Assembly (NCBI GenBank): GCA_002371825.1 | Contig: DFHF01000049.1 | Span: 1-9,819 of the forward strand | Source: Ruminococcus flavefaciens | Lineage (GTDB): Bacteria; Bacillota; Clostridia; Oscillospirales; Ruminococcaceae | Reading direction: 5' to 3' | Length of the DNA: 9,819 nt | Part shown: piece after piece, positions 1-6,844 of the stretch | How positions within the stretch are numbered: position 1 is the first letter of the stretch | Layout of the letters: the number at the start of each line of letters is the position of its first letter | The notes under the pieces: model-generated | The model's database searches: none | What the model saw: only the letters and a program-made list of their open reading frames with translations | Told to the model about the DNA's origin: nothing | Position numbers and translations under genes: made by a program

Positions 1-971
1 TTGCCGTTTGCATTGAGCTTAACGGGAACCTTTACCTCGTCGCCGGGCTTTGCATTCCAGTTACCGAAGTCGAATGTGATGTCGCCCTCGGGCTGAGGAT
101 CAGGATCCTGAATAGGCTTAGTTGTAGTTGTGGTTGTTGTTGTCGGGTCAGGAACTGTAGTTGTTGTGGTTCCAGGATCTGGTGAACCGCCGCCTACAGT
201 GATCTTCATTGTCTCAAGATTGAGAGTATTATCCTTGCTTGTGCATCTGCCTTCCTTTGTCTCAATAACACAAGAAGGATTGTAGCTGCTGCCAGTCTTA
301 TCTGTGTTGTAATCGCAGTAAACAAGCTCGTAGTCACCATCAGGTGTACCCTTCGGGATTGTTACATCGAATACGAACATAGGATGTGCGTCGGACTTTC
401 CGTCGACCCACTCATAGTCGGAACCGCCGCATGTCCAAACGTAACCCATGTACCAGTTGGATGTACCTGCAGTTCTCTGTCCCTCTGCGCATGTAGGTGA
501 GTGCTCACCGTGAGCGATGAAGTATGTAGACTGATCGCCGTCCATATCAGCCTCATCAGTGCTCCACATACCAGCGAATGTAAGGGGCTGCTTTGTGTAG
601 CCTGTTACGCCGCCGATTGTGTATGTTTTTGCAGAAGAAAAATAGTTCTTCTTAAAGCTCTTATAATCAAATTTGATATTCTTTGCAGCCTCATTAGTAT
701 CCTTTACTGTGAGCTGAACAGAATATGTCTGTGATGTAGGTGTAGCCTCGTTGAGATATACTGCACAAGGAACAACTACATCGCCCTTTGCGACATCATC
801 TGACGAGATCTTTACTGTACTGCCGGATGCAGCATAAGGAGAATCAGCTTCTGCAAAGGTTCTGATTGCAAAACCCTTTGTTTCAGCAGCGCTTGCAGCA
901 GTAGGCGCAATTACGCTTACCATTGTTGCAGCCATCGCAAGGGATGTAACTGCAGAAATTAACTTTCTCAT
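1..971 (-). CDS. scaA: ScaA-like cellulosomal scaffoldin, N-terminal part (runs off the left edge)
   Basis: This is a secreted structural protein of the cellulosome, with 323 complete codons visible and no stop. Residues 1-28 form a signal peptide ending in an ASA site. Residues 44-262 form a beta-rich module with six cysteines (69, 161, 181, 219, 234, 243). Residues 264-295 are a Thr/Pro/Asp linker with two runs of threonine. From about 297 a second module begins with GDEVKVPVKL, the typical first strand of a cohesin. The module at 44-262 also has cohesin-like traits (VVVPCAVYL near its start, PKGTPDGDYEL near its end) but is longer than usual. The ATG at 971 follows an AAAGGA ribosome site. 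The gene lies 96 bp after scaC with no clear terminator between, so co-transcription is likely. R. flavefaciens has scaC followed by scaA, which is the basis for the symbol. It could instead be another cohesin protein; the C-terminus, where ScaA carries a dockerin, is outside the window. Confidence 0.78.
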   Translation of the reverse strand, partial: MRKLISAVTSLAMAATMVSVIAPTAASAAETKGFAIRTFAEADSPYAASGSTVKISSDDVAKGDVVVPCAVYLNEATPTSQTYSVQLTVKDTNEAAKNIKFDYKSFKKNYFSSAKTYTIGGVTGYTKQPLTFAGMWSTDEADMDGDQSTYFIAHGEHSPTCAEGQRTAGTSNWYMGYVWTCGGSDYEWVDGKSDAHPMFVFDVTIPKGTPDGDYELVYCDYNTDKTGSSYNPSCVIETKEGRCTSKDNTLNLETMKITVGGGSPDPGTTTTTVPDPTTTTTTTTKPIQDPDPQPEGDITFDFGNWNAKPGDEVKVPVKLNANG

Positions 972-1067
972 TTGTAATAATTCCTTTCTTTAGGTTTTTA
1001 GCCTATTACTAACTTTAGAATGGGTTTGTATTCCTTTGTAAGGGGGACAAATCAGATAATCAGGGAA

Positions 1068-1958
1068 TTAAAGCTCTTCTATCTTGTGGATAAGATATTC
1101 CTGAATACGAAGAGCATCTAATGGTGAAAGACCATCGCCGCCCTTGTCACGCTTAACAGTTGCGCTGGAAGGATCGCCGGCTACATCGCCGTTAGCGACT
1201 CCGAGAGCCTTGATATGAGTTGACTCTGTGCCATCTTCGCCGAATCTGTCGCCATTAGACAGAGACTGCATGATAAGAACAGCGTCGTTCATCTTAACCT
1301 GGCCATCGCAATCTGCGTCGCCGCGAAGTGTAGGCTGAATCTTAGCAGGCTTCACTGAAACCTTGCCGTTGTTTGCCTTAACTTCATAGGAGTATTTAAC
1401 CTTATCCTTGAAATAACCGCAGGCAATGCTGTCATTCTTTGCTGCGCCATCTTCATCAGTGGCATTTCTTGTAGCAGGAATGACCTTAAGATCTGTATAA
1501 GCACCTTCAGCTGCTGTGCTTGCAACTGTTCCTGTGATTGTACAGAACACACCATCCTTTGAGATCCAGTAAGATGAATCCTTAAGTCCAGTTGTCCAGA
1601 CGAGATCTATCTCGCCAAGATCCTTGTGGATCGAGCTCTCGAAAAGAGCTGCGCCTGAAGATGAACCTGTAGCATCTGCGCTTCCTGCTCCGGTATTTGT
1701 AACCTCTCCTGCTTTTACGCTATCGATGGTCACGATCTTGGGATCGTAAGAAATTGCGAAATCCAGAGTCTGGATACCGTTTGAAGGCACATCTGCCAAT
1801 GATACATTCACTGTGAACTGCTCTCCTGCCTTGACCTCAGCTGAACTAACGGATATCTGCACTGTTTCGCCAGCAGCTACGGCCGGAGCGATCGGGCATA
1901 CGGAAAGTGAAAGCATTGTCGCGGCAATAGCTCCCACGACTACCTTTTTTGTCTTCAT
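1068..1958 (-). CDS. scaC: ScaC-like adaptor scaffoldin: one cohesin plus C-terminal dockerin
   Basis: A 296-residue secreted adaptor of the cellulosome. Residues 1-29 are a signal peptide ending AVAA. Residues 31-202 form one cohesin (VKAGEQFTVNVSL, then SYDPKIVTIDSV, ending NNGKVSVKP). Residues 212-296 form a dockerin. Its first calcium loop is D214, D216, D218, G219, V221, D225, followed by a helix. The second loop (D271, G273, D275, G276, D281) is one residue shorter than canonical. The two are separated by an insert of about 40 residues containing ANGDV, as in many R. flavefaciens dockerins. In that species ScaC docks onto ScaA and its cohesin binds another set of dockerins. The start at 1958 is chosen because AAGGAGG (1973-1967) lies 8 nt upstream and the signal peptide begins there; a frame extending to 2069 has no such site. 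The next gene downstream is the scaA-like gene, supporting the name. Confidence 0.9.
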   Translation of the reverse strand: MKTKKVVVGAIAATMLSLSVCPIAPAVAAGETVQISVSSAEVKAGEQFTVNVSLADVPSNGIQTLDFAISYDPKIVTIDSVKAGEVTNTGAGSADATGSSSGAALFESSIHKDLGEIDLVWTTGLKDSSYWISKDGVFCTITGTVASTAAEGAYTDLKVIPATRNATDEDGAAKNDSIACGYFKDKVKYSYEVKANNGKVSVKPAKIQPTLRGDADCDGQVKMNDAVLIMQSLSNGDRFGEDGTESTHIKALGVANGDVAGDPSSATVKRDKGGDGLSPLDALRIQEYLIHKIEEL

Positions 1959-2293
1959 TAATTTTTCCTCCTTCTTCATTAATGTTATATAACAAAGGAA
2001 CGGGGTGCCCCTTTTATTATATCTTGTCTTTTTAAGAATGCAGCAGAACATACCGCCGCATTGATCCACGGTGCTCTGATGTTTGCTTCTGCTGTGTCAT
2101 ACAGACATGGCTTAAGCAGCCCGCAGGCACCGGAAACAGGCCTATGTGCCGTGAAGTATATGTACATACCTCCCGCATCCGCCTAAAAAGGTGTTATACT
2201 GGGCTGGAAACATCATTTTGCACAGTGTTTTCCGCATAAGACGCATCACACTGCCGTGATGATAGACTTAATCCCAAATCTATATTTATTCTT
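1959..2293 (-). promoter_or_regulatory. Long, potentially structured 5' leader of scaC
   Basis: If transcription starts at the promoter at 2328-2300, the scaC mRNA has an untranslated leader of about 335 nt. It contains several stems. CATCAC/GTGATG lies at 2261-2244 with a 6-nt loop. GGCAC/GTGCC lies at 2150-2126. A larger arm at 2094-2041 pairs CAGCAG, AACAT and ACCG with CGGT, ATGTT and CTGCTG, 15 bp in all with two one-sided bulges. Near the 3' end are GTTATATAAC, a perfect palindrome at 1993-1984, and GGGGCACCCC at 2010-2001. I recognise no known riboswitch class, T-box or transcription terminator here. This may be a regulatory leader, or simply spacer DNA; the 500-bp stretch holds no convincing gene. 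Confidence 0.35.
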
Positions 2294-2299
2294 GAATTC

Positions 2300-2328
2300 A
2301 TTATATATCAGCCCTTAAAAAAAGTAAA
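2300..2328 (-). promoter_or_regulatory. Candidate sigma-A-type promoter upstream of scaC
   Basis: Read on the minus strand, the -35 is TTTACT (2328-2323) and the -10 is a perfect TATAAT (2305-2300), with 17 bp between them. The area around it is very AT-rich. Start of transcription would be near 2293. A second TATAAT sits much closer to scaC at 2021-2016 but lacks a matching -35. Confidence 0.55.
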
Positions 2329-2456
2329 TAGGTTTGTAATCTTTTTGGTATTTTATATAAACACTATATTCCATTTTTGAACGGATTGCACAATAGCAAT
2401 TTTCTCTTAAAACTCCCTGTAAACCTCTTTTGTGAACAAATTATGAACAACTTTCA

Positions 2457-3749
2457 TTATCTATCTAAACGTCTGAATTCGGCAGGAAAATTCCGCTCGA
2501 TTATGTCGTTTATGATGTCCCAGCTGAACTCGGGATAGTTGCCTCTCGGCACCGCATACGGGATACCGTGGCTGGCCGCAAGCTCAGGTGTATACTTGCT
2601 GTAGGGGTATATCCTCAGGTTTGAGAAATTTCCGTCGTCATAGTGAACAATGCTCGGGCTGCAGCTTACATTGTCCAGGTGTGTCTTGCCGGTAGCACCG
2701 TCAAGAACTATATCAAACTCGGGGATCTCTCCCACGAGATTGAAGTTATCGGTCTGTGCACATACGAAATTGCCCATTGAGTAATAGACAAAGCCTCTTG
2801 TGCCGTCGGGTCTGTCGATCCACTCCATTGTCTCTGCTGTATGAGTATGGCAGCCGAGGATAACATCTGCTCCCCAGTTGACCATTTTCTTTGCCAGCTC
2901 AATTCTGTCCTCGGATACAAGGTCCGTATCCTCGACGCCCCAGTGTGCTGAAACTATAACAGCGTCTGCTTTTTCCTTTGCCTCTTTTATCTGTCTTTCG
3001 ATTACGTCCTCTTCATGGTTCATGACTACTCTGAGCGGAGAGTCATCGGGTATTGAAAATCCGTTAAGATGTTCAGCGTAAGCGAGGAAAGCTATTTTCA
3101 CACCGTTTACTTCTCTTATGCGGATATTGTTTGCATCCTCCTCATTGAGGTATGCACCAAGAACTGTAAGGTCATTTTCCTCTGCCTTCTTGTTCCAGAA
3201 ATTGATGGATTCTTCAAGAGCATCAACTCCGAAATCAAGCAGGTGGTTATTGGCCATTGTGAACACATCGAATCCCAGGTCTATAACAGCATCAGCATCC
3301 TCCGGAGGAGAATTGAACAGCAGTGCGCCGCCGTCTGCACCTCTTACCGGATTGCTCTCTGAGATGATGTTTTCCTGGTTGATTATAGCTACATCAGCAG
3401 ATTCGATGATATATCTCATATTCTCATATATCGGTCCGAAGTCATATCTTTCTCCGGGGCCCGCATTGGCCTCGGCAGCCTTGAATACTGAATAGTGTAT
3501 CAGATTGTCCCCGGCAGCAGCAACATGGACCACCTTGTCCTCAGCAGCCGGTTCTGTGACCGGTTCTGTAGTAGCTGTATCAGCAGTTGTTGCTGCTTCG
3601 GCCTCAGCATCGCCTTCAGAAGCAGGTGCTGAAGTGGATGGCTCTCCGCCGTCCTTGCCGACCGTTCTTGTTCCGCAGCCTGTCCCTGACAGCATCAGCA
3701 TTGCCATAGCTGTAAAGGCTGCGAGTTTTCTGAATTTTAATGTTCTCAT
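2457..3749 (-). CDS. CapA/PgsA-family lipoprotein (metallophosphatase-like)
   Basis: A 430-residue protein of the CapA (PGA_cap) family, which has a calcineurin-like metal-binding fold. Residues 1-24 form a signal peptide ending SGTG before Cys25, so it is probably a lipoprotein on the outer face of the membrane. Residues 30-70 are a low-complexity Ala/Thr/Glu/Pro spacer. The family motifs follow in order: AAAGDNLIH (G80, D81), NQENI (124-128), NNHLLDFG (N167, N168, H169, D172), AHWGVED (H269, E273), GCHTHT (H301, H303) and MGNF (325-328). Some members act in poly-gamma-glutamate capsule export, but no capB, capC or capD partner is present here, so the substrate is unknown. The start at 3749 follows AGGAG and the N-terminus is a good signal peptide. 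The gene has its own promoter about 50 nt upstream and is probably transcribed alone. No terminator is evident after it. Confidence 0.88.
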   Translation of the reverse strand: MRTLKFRKLAAFTAMAMLMLSGTGCGTRTVGKDGGEPSTSAPASEGDAEAEAATTADTATTEPVTEPAAEDKVVHVAAAGDNLIHYSVFKAAEANAGPGERYDFGPIYENMRYIIESADVAIINQENIISESNPVRGADGGALLFNSPPEDADAVIDLGFDVFTMANNHLLDFGVDALEESINFWNKKAEENDLTVLGAYLNEEDANNIRIREVNGVKIAFLAYAEHLNGFSIPDDSPLRVVMNHEEDVIERQIKEAKEKADAVIVSAHWGVEDTDLVSEDRIELAKKMVNWGADVILGCHTHTAETMEWIDRPDGTRGFVYYSMGNFVCAQTDNFNLVGEIPEFDIVLDGATGKTHLDNVSCSPSIVHYDDGNFSNLRIYPYSKYTPELAASHGIPYAVPRGNYPEFSWDIINDIIERNFPAEFRRLDR

Positions 3750-3808
3750 TTTTTTCTCCTGTTCGTGTGATCTTTATGTATTAAAAATCCCACTTCCCAT
3801 TGAAACCT

Positions 3809-3837
3809 ATTATACCACACTAATTTTCATTTTGCAA
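3809..3837 (-). promoter_or_regulatory. Promoter of the CapA-family gene
   Basis: On the minus strand, -35 TTGCAA (3837-3832), a 17-bp spacer ending TGG, and -10 TATAAT (3814-3809) form an extended -10 promoter. The predicted start near 3802 gives a leader of about 52 nt. The remaining 188 bp up to the end of dusB are AT-rich; I see no gene and no clear terminator there. Confidence 0.72.
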
Positions 3838-4025
3838 TTACAAATTGTATGAATTTGCCCGATAATTACATCACGTTTAGTCAGTCAAAAATCTTTTAAT
3901 CTCGAAATATGGCTATTTTTCGGCATTTATCGGGCGTAAGATTTATTCAGGAAGCAGTTTTGTCGATTTAAACGAAGTTTTCGTCACATTTTTGTATATT
4001 TTGACGAGAAGTGTTGTTTTTATGT

Positions 4026-5021
4026 TCAGAGCCCTCTCGAATGTTGTAATTCGGCAAATTCTGAGGCAAGCTCCTCGACCTCTTTATATGAGGATAACTG
4101 ATAGCAGCGGCCTCTGAATTTAGCTGAACCGTAATATCCGTTCATATACCATGCTGCGTGTTTTCTCGCCTCGTGCATGGCAAGCTCTTCGTTTTTCTCA
4201 CTTAATTCGATTATTAGCCGTATATGCTTCAGCATCACTCTCATCTTCTCATCCACATCAGGCGGTGAGTAAGCCTCGCCGCTGAAATGAGCAGCTATCT
4301 CCCGGAACACAAAGGGATTCCCGTAGCTTCCCCTGCCGATCATTACCAGATCACATCCGGTCTCGCCGTACATTTTCTGGCACGTTCCGAGATCCTTTAC
4401 ATCGCCGTTTCCGATAACAGGTATCTTCACTGCCTCTTTGACAGCTTTTATGATGCTGATATCAGCCTCGCCGCTGTAGAACTGATCTCTCGTCCTGCCA
4501 TGCACTGCCACTGCCGATGCGCCGGCAGCCTCTGCTGCCTTTGCCATTTCGACTGCGTTGATACTGTCATGATTCCAGCCGCTTCTTATTTTAATAGTGA
4601 CCGGTACAGTACCGGCTGCCCTGACCGCCGCCTCGGTGACCCTCGCCGCAAGCTCAACGTCCTTCATCAGCGCAGAACCTGCTCCGGTGTTGACTACCTT
4701 CGGCACCGGACAACCCATATTGATGTCAATGATATCCGGCTCATAGCCAAGAACTATCCCCACAGCCTTTTCCATGAACTCCGGTTCGTTTCCAAAGAGC
4801 TGTACAGCCATAGGGCGCTCAGCATCAGTTACTGTACAGAGCTCGGCAGTTTTCCTGTCACTGTAGCATATTCCCTTTGCAGAGACCATTTCGCTGACTG
4901 TATAGGCTGCTCCGTACTCCTTGCACATCAGCCTGTAGGCCCGGTCAGCAACTCCTGCCATGGGAGCAAGAGCCGCAGTCCTTTCAATGGAGACATTTCC
5001 TATTTTTAATGTATCAGCCAT
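4026..5021 (-). CDS. dusB: tRNA-dihydrouridine synthase, DusB (NifR3) type
   Basis: A 331-residue cytoplasmic flavoenzyme that reduces specific uridines in tRNA to dihydrouridine using FMN and NAD(P)H. Motifs of the Dus TIM barrel appear in order. LAPMAGVADRAYR (18-30) binds flavin. MAVQLFGNEP lies at 71-80. DINMGCPVPKV contains the catalytic Cys104. GAGSALMKD is at 113-121. IKIRSGW contains the conserved Lys144. AVHGRTRDQ contains His174 and Arg176. IGNGDV (203-208) and IGRGSYGNPF (228-237) contact the FMN phosphate. A C-terminal helical domain follows from about 250. The length is normal for the family. The start codon lies one base after the stop of the GtrA-family gene (TGATATG), with GGAGA upstream inside that gene, so translation is probably coupled. 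In many bacteria dusB sits with other genes; pairing with a GtrA protein is not a link I recognise as functional. Confidence 0.95.
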   Translation of the reverse strand: MADTLKIGNVSIERTAALAPMAGVADRAYRLMCKEYGAAYTVSEMVSAKGICYSDRKTAELCTVTDAERPMAVQLFGNEPEFMEKAVGIVLGYEPDIIDINMGCPVPKVVNTGAGSALMKDVELAARVTEAAVRAAGTVPVTIKIRSGWNHDSINAVEMAKAAEAAGASAVAVHGRTRDQFYSGEADISIIKAVKEAVKIPVIGNGDVKDLGTCQKMYGETGCDLVMIGRGSYGNPFVFREIAAHFSGEAYSPPDVDEKMRVMLKHIRLIIELSEKNEELAMHEARKHAAWYMNGYYGSAKFRGRCYQLSSYKEVEELASEFAELQHSRGL

Positions 5022-5022
5022 A

Positions 5023-5508
5023 TCACTTCTCCGTCTCCGGAGCTGTCTCCTTATTTCTGAAAACGAATACCTTGCTGAGAATATAGTTTGCTACAAAAAT
5101 AAGCACCTGGCTGAGGAAGGTTATAACAGTCTTGTTCATGCCCATAAGGTCACAGCAGATAAGGAATATCACCTCTTCCATTGCAAGGGTGGCCAGTCTT
5201 GCGCCGTAGAATGATACGAACACCTTTCTGAACTCCTGAGCTGTATGGGTCTCATTTTTAAATACATACTTTTTATTGGTGAAGAAAGCAAAAGTAACTG
5301 CACATATCCACGAGAAAACCACTCCTGCGGTACTCTCCCACTTCGGTTCACCGGGAACAAGTGCAAAGAGCATCAGCTTTGTAACAATGGATATGAGAGT
5401 TGTCAGACAGCCAAATACCAGATAAAGCCATTTCTCTTCATATTTATAATATATCTTCTGAAGAGGTTCCGGCAGTATGGATACACAGGCTTTTATTAGC
5501 TTTTCCAT
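5023..5508 (-). CDS. GtrA-family membrane protein
   Basis: A 161-residue integral membrane protein of the GtrA family. These proteins have four membrane helices and are thought to help move or provide lipid-linked sugars for wall, teichoic acid or O-antigen glycosylation. Likely helices are at about 27-49, 61-78, 97-120 and 127-148. The family signatures are VFGCLTTLIS in helix 1, WICAVTFAFFTNKKYVF after helix 2, and NYILSKVFVFRN at the end of helix 4. The start at 5508 is chosen because GGGAG lies a few bases upstream and because the predicted transcription start (about 5561) would leave out the upstream in-frame ATG at 5562. It is the first gene of a two-gene unit with dusB. No glycosyltransferase, the usual neighbour, is visible in the window. 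Confidence 0.87.
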   Translation of the reverse strand: MEKLIKACVSILPEPLQKIYYKYEEKWLYLVFGCLTTLISIVTKLMLFALVPGEPKWESTAGVVFSWICAVTFAFFTNKKYVFKNETHTAQEFRKVFVSFYGARLATLAMEEVIFLICCDLMGMNKTVITFLSQVLIFVANYILSKVFVFRNKETAPETEK

Positions 5509-5567
5509 CTTATCTCCCTTTCGATGTTTTTTCACACAGCCCTGTCCAGGCAGAAGCTGCACATTAC

Positions 5568-5596
5568 ATCATACCACCATTCCGTGTTTTTTTCAA
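5568..5596 (-). promoter_or_regulatory. Promoter of the gtrA-like/dusB unit
   Basis: On the minus strand, -35 TTGAAA (5596-5591), 17 bp ending TGG, and -10 TATGAT (5573-5568) form an extended -10 promoter. It lies in the gap after the DUF4363 gene, which separates the gtrA-dusB unit from the genes upstream. The predicted leader is about 53 nt. Confidence 0.68.
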
Positions 5597-5631
5597 GGGT
5601 TTTCATCAAATTTTCGGAAAAGTCCTGCCCG

Positions 5632-6009
5632 TTACAGTACGCTTGGAAGCGAAAGTCTCTCCCCAGCTCTGAGAGCCTCTGCCATATGCCGCAGCTCTGT
5701 CAGCTCTGAATGGAGTTCTTCACTGCCGCTCTCAACAAGATAAACTATCCTTGCACACACCCTGTCTATTTCAGAAAGCTTTCCGTTATCCAGCAGCACT
5801 GATGCCATAATGCGGAAGTCATCCCACTCTTTCTCCATTTCCTGTGCACAGCGGTAGGCAGCCTCACGGTCACCTGCGGAATAGAGCTCCCATACCCTGT
5901 CCGAGCTGCTTATGAGCCTTCCGCAGCTTCGGTCCACAGCTGACCCCGAAAAGATACTTATCCCTATAAGCATACATAATATAGCCGCACTAAGTCTTGC
6001 TCTTGTCAT
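5632..6009 (-). CDS. DUF4363-type small membrane-anchored protein
   Basis: A 125-residue protein with one N-terminal membrane helix (about 5-23, preceded by basic residues) and a mostly helical, charged outer or peripheral domain with short repeat-like helices (38-58, 59-75, 78-95, 97-115). The size, layout and partner fit the DUF4363 family, whose genes commonly sit directly after a DUF421 gene in Clostridia and whose function is unknown. The start at 6009 follows a strong GGGGAGG site 6 nt upstream. It overlaps the end of the DUF421 gene by 20 bp, so the two are probably translated in a coupled way. The family assignment is from architecture and context rather than a strong sequence signature. 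An alternative is simply an unclassified membrane-anchored helical protein. Confidence 0.75.
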   Translation of the reverse strand: MTRARLSAAILCMLIGISIFSGSAVDRSCGRLISSSDRVWELYSAGDREAAYRCAQEMEKEWDDFRIMASVLLDNGKLSEIDRVCARIVYLVESGSEELHSELTELRHMAEALRAGERLSLPSVL

Positions 6010-6709
6010 TTTTTCCTCCCCGGATAATATATGGGCTGCCGCCGTCCTTGCCAATAATACAGCAGTTTCCGGAGCTATCCGCCGTCATCATCAGCACCTG
6101 TCCTATACTGAGGCCTGCTCCGAATATCAGTTTTTTCACTTTTTCCGTCTCCATCCCAAGAGAGGCTATTGCCGGCTGAAGCAGCTTACCGTCTGAAGCT
6201 ATGAGCTGAGGCGGGTCTGAGTCTTCACAGATAATGCCCAACTCCTGTCTCTCCGGAGTATCACTGCCCTGCTTCTTCATTACAGACATACTTCCGGTAG
6301 TCTCAACTATTGCAAACTGCACCTGACTGATGTCGAATACATCCTGTCCCCGCAGAGCTGTCATAAGGTCATCCACTGAAAAGCGGAGCTCCCTCATTAC
6401 GTCAGTATCCACCCTGCCTTCGCTGATTATTATTTTCGGACTTCCCGACACAAGCCTTCTCAGGCCGGGAAAATGCAGGCTCAGCCACGACATTATAACC
6501 TCAAAGCAGACAAGTGCAAGTATGGGAGTGACTCCCACTATTACCGGTATCCCGGTATTTTCTATGGGAAGGGTGGCTATATTTGATACAAGTATGGTTA
6601 TCACCAGCTCCGAGGGCTGAAGCTCGCCCAGCTGACGCTTGCCCATGAGACGTACTGCAAATATGACCAGAAGATACAGTATCAGAGATCTTATCAATAC
6701 AATGCACAT
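5990..6709 (-). CDS. DUF421 (YetF-like) membrane protein
   Basis: A 239-residue protein of the DUF421/YetF family. The N-terminus has three membrane helices (about 3-21, 32-50 and 53-78). The family signature MGKRQLGELQPSELVITIL (22-40) sits between the first and second. A cytoplasmic part follows, with SPKIIISEGRV (90-100), the LMTALRGQDVFDISQVQFAI stretch (115-134) and ETTGSMSV (136-143). The C-terminal 80 residues are more variable and end in a basic, polar tail. The exact biochemical role of the family is not established; related proteins occur in spore-formers and many other Firmicutes. The start at 6709 follows AAGGAG at a good distance. The gene lies 135 bp after the cytidylate-kinase-like gene and overlaps the DUF4363 gene by 20 bp. 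Confidence 0.9.
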   Translation of the reverse strand: MCIVLIRSLILYLLVIFAVRLMGKRQLGELQPSELVITILVSNIATLPIENTGIPVIVGVTPILALVCFEVIMSWLSLHFPGLRRLVSGSPKIIISEGRVDTDVMRELRFSVDDLMTALRGQDVFDISQVQFAIVETTGSMSVMKKQGSDTPERQELGIICEDSDPPQLIASDGKLLQPAIASLGMETEKVKKLIFGAGLSIGQVLMMTADSSGNCCIIGKDGGSPYIIRGGKNDKSKT

Positions 6710-6765
6710 ATTTTTGCTCCTTGCTCAGACTCCGCCGGATAGTCTGCGGCGTTTCATCAAAGATG

Positions 6766-6795
6766 ATTATTGCCGTTTTTCGCCGTGATATGCAA
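6766..6795 (-). promoter_or_regulatory. Weak candidate promoter for the DUF421/DUF4363 pair
   Basis: On the minus strand, TTGCAT (6795-6790), an 18-bp spacer and AATAAT (6771-6766). The match is modest and the -35 touches the preceding hairpin. Between it and the gene is an inverted repeat CAGACT/AGTCTG (6746-6741 and 6731-6726), just upstream of the ribosome site. The pair may instead depend on read-through from the gene upstream. Confidence 0.3.
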
Positions 6796-6827
6796 AGAGC
6801 GCCCCGCCTTACGGCAGAGCGCTCTTC
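6794..6827 (-). terminator. Strong hairpin after the cytidylate-kinase-like gene, possible terminator or attenuator
   Basis: Beginning 17 nt after the stop codon, the minus-strand RNA can form a stem of about 15 bp (AAGAGCGC with GCGCTCTT, then inner pairs including G-U) capped by a GTAA tetraloop. The inner pairs are complete only in the minus-strand RNA, where they are G-U wobbles; on the plus strand they are A-C mismatches. That supports a function in this transcript. The stem is followed by only a few T residues (CTCTTTGC), so termination may be partial. Confidence 0.5.
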
Positions 6828-6844
6828 TTAGAGGTATAGAACAA

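Noticed and set aside
121..177. Repeated GTTGT/TGTAGT triplet-like tract as a possible microsatellite or CRISPR-like repeat
   Set aside because: It encodes the Thr/Pro linker of the scaffoldin in frame; there are no evenly spaced repeats and spacers.
2016..2021. Perfect TATAAT close to scaC as its promoter
   Set aside because: No acceptable -35 lies 16-18 bp upstream (GCTGCA or nearby). It could be activator-dependent, so it remains only an alternative to the promoter at 2328-2300.
1985..2167. Minus-strand frame of 60 codons in the scaC leader
   Set aside because: GGGAGG lies only one base from the ATG, too close to act as a ribosome site. The product has no recognisable features, and the region is better explained as untranslated leader.
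2244..2261. Stem CATCAC/GTGATG as a terminator of the CapA-family gene
   Set aside because: It has no T-run on either side and lies about 200 bp past the stop codon, downstream of the candidate scaC promoter.
2433..2450. Direct repeat TGAACAA x2 after the CapA-family gene
   Set aside because: It is only two short copies in AT-rich sequence with no neighbouring gene start; this is expected by chance.
4287..5009. Plus-strand frame of 240 codons
   Set aside because: It is wholly antisense to dusB, which has all its family motifs. It has no ribosome site, and the translation is rich in Cys, His and Ser with no recognisable domain.
5509..5562. Longer start for the GtrA-family protein at 5562
   Set aside because: The upstream ATG lies at or before the predicted transcription start and lacks a ribosome site; the ATG at 5508 has GGGAG and begins where the family alignment would.
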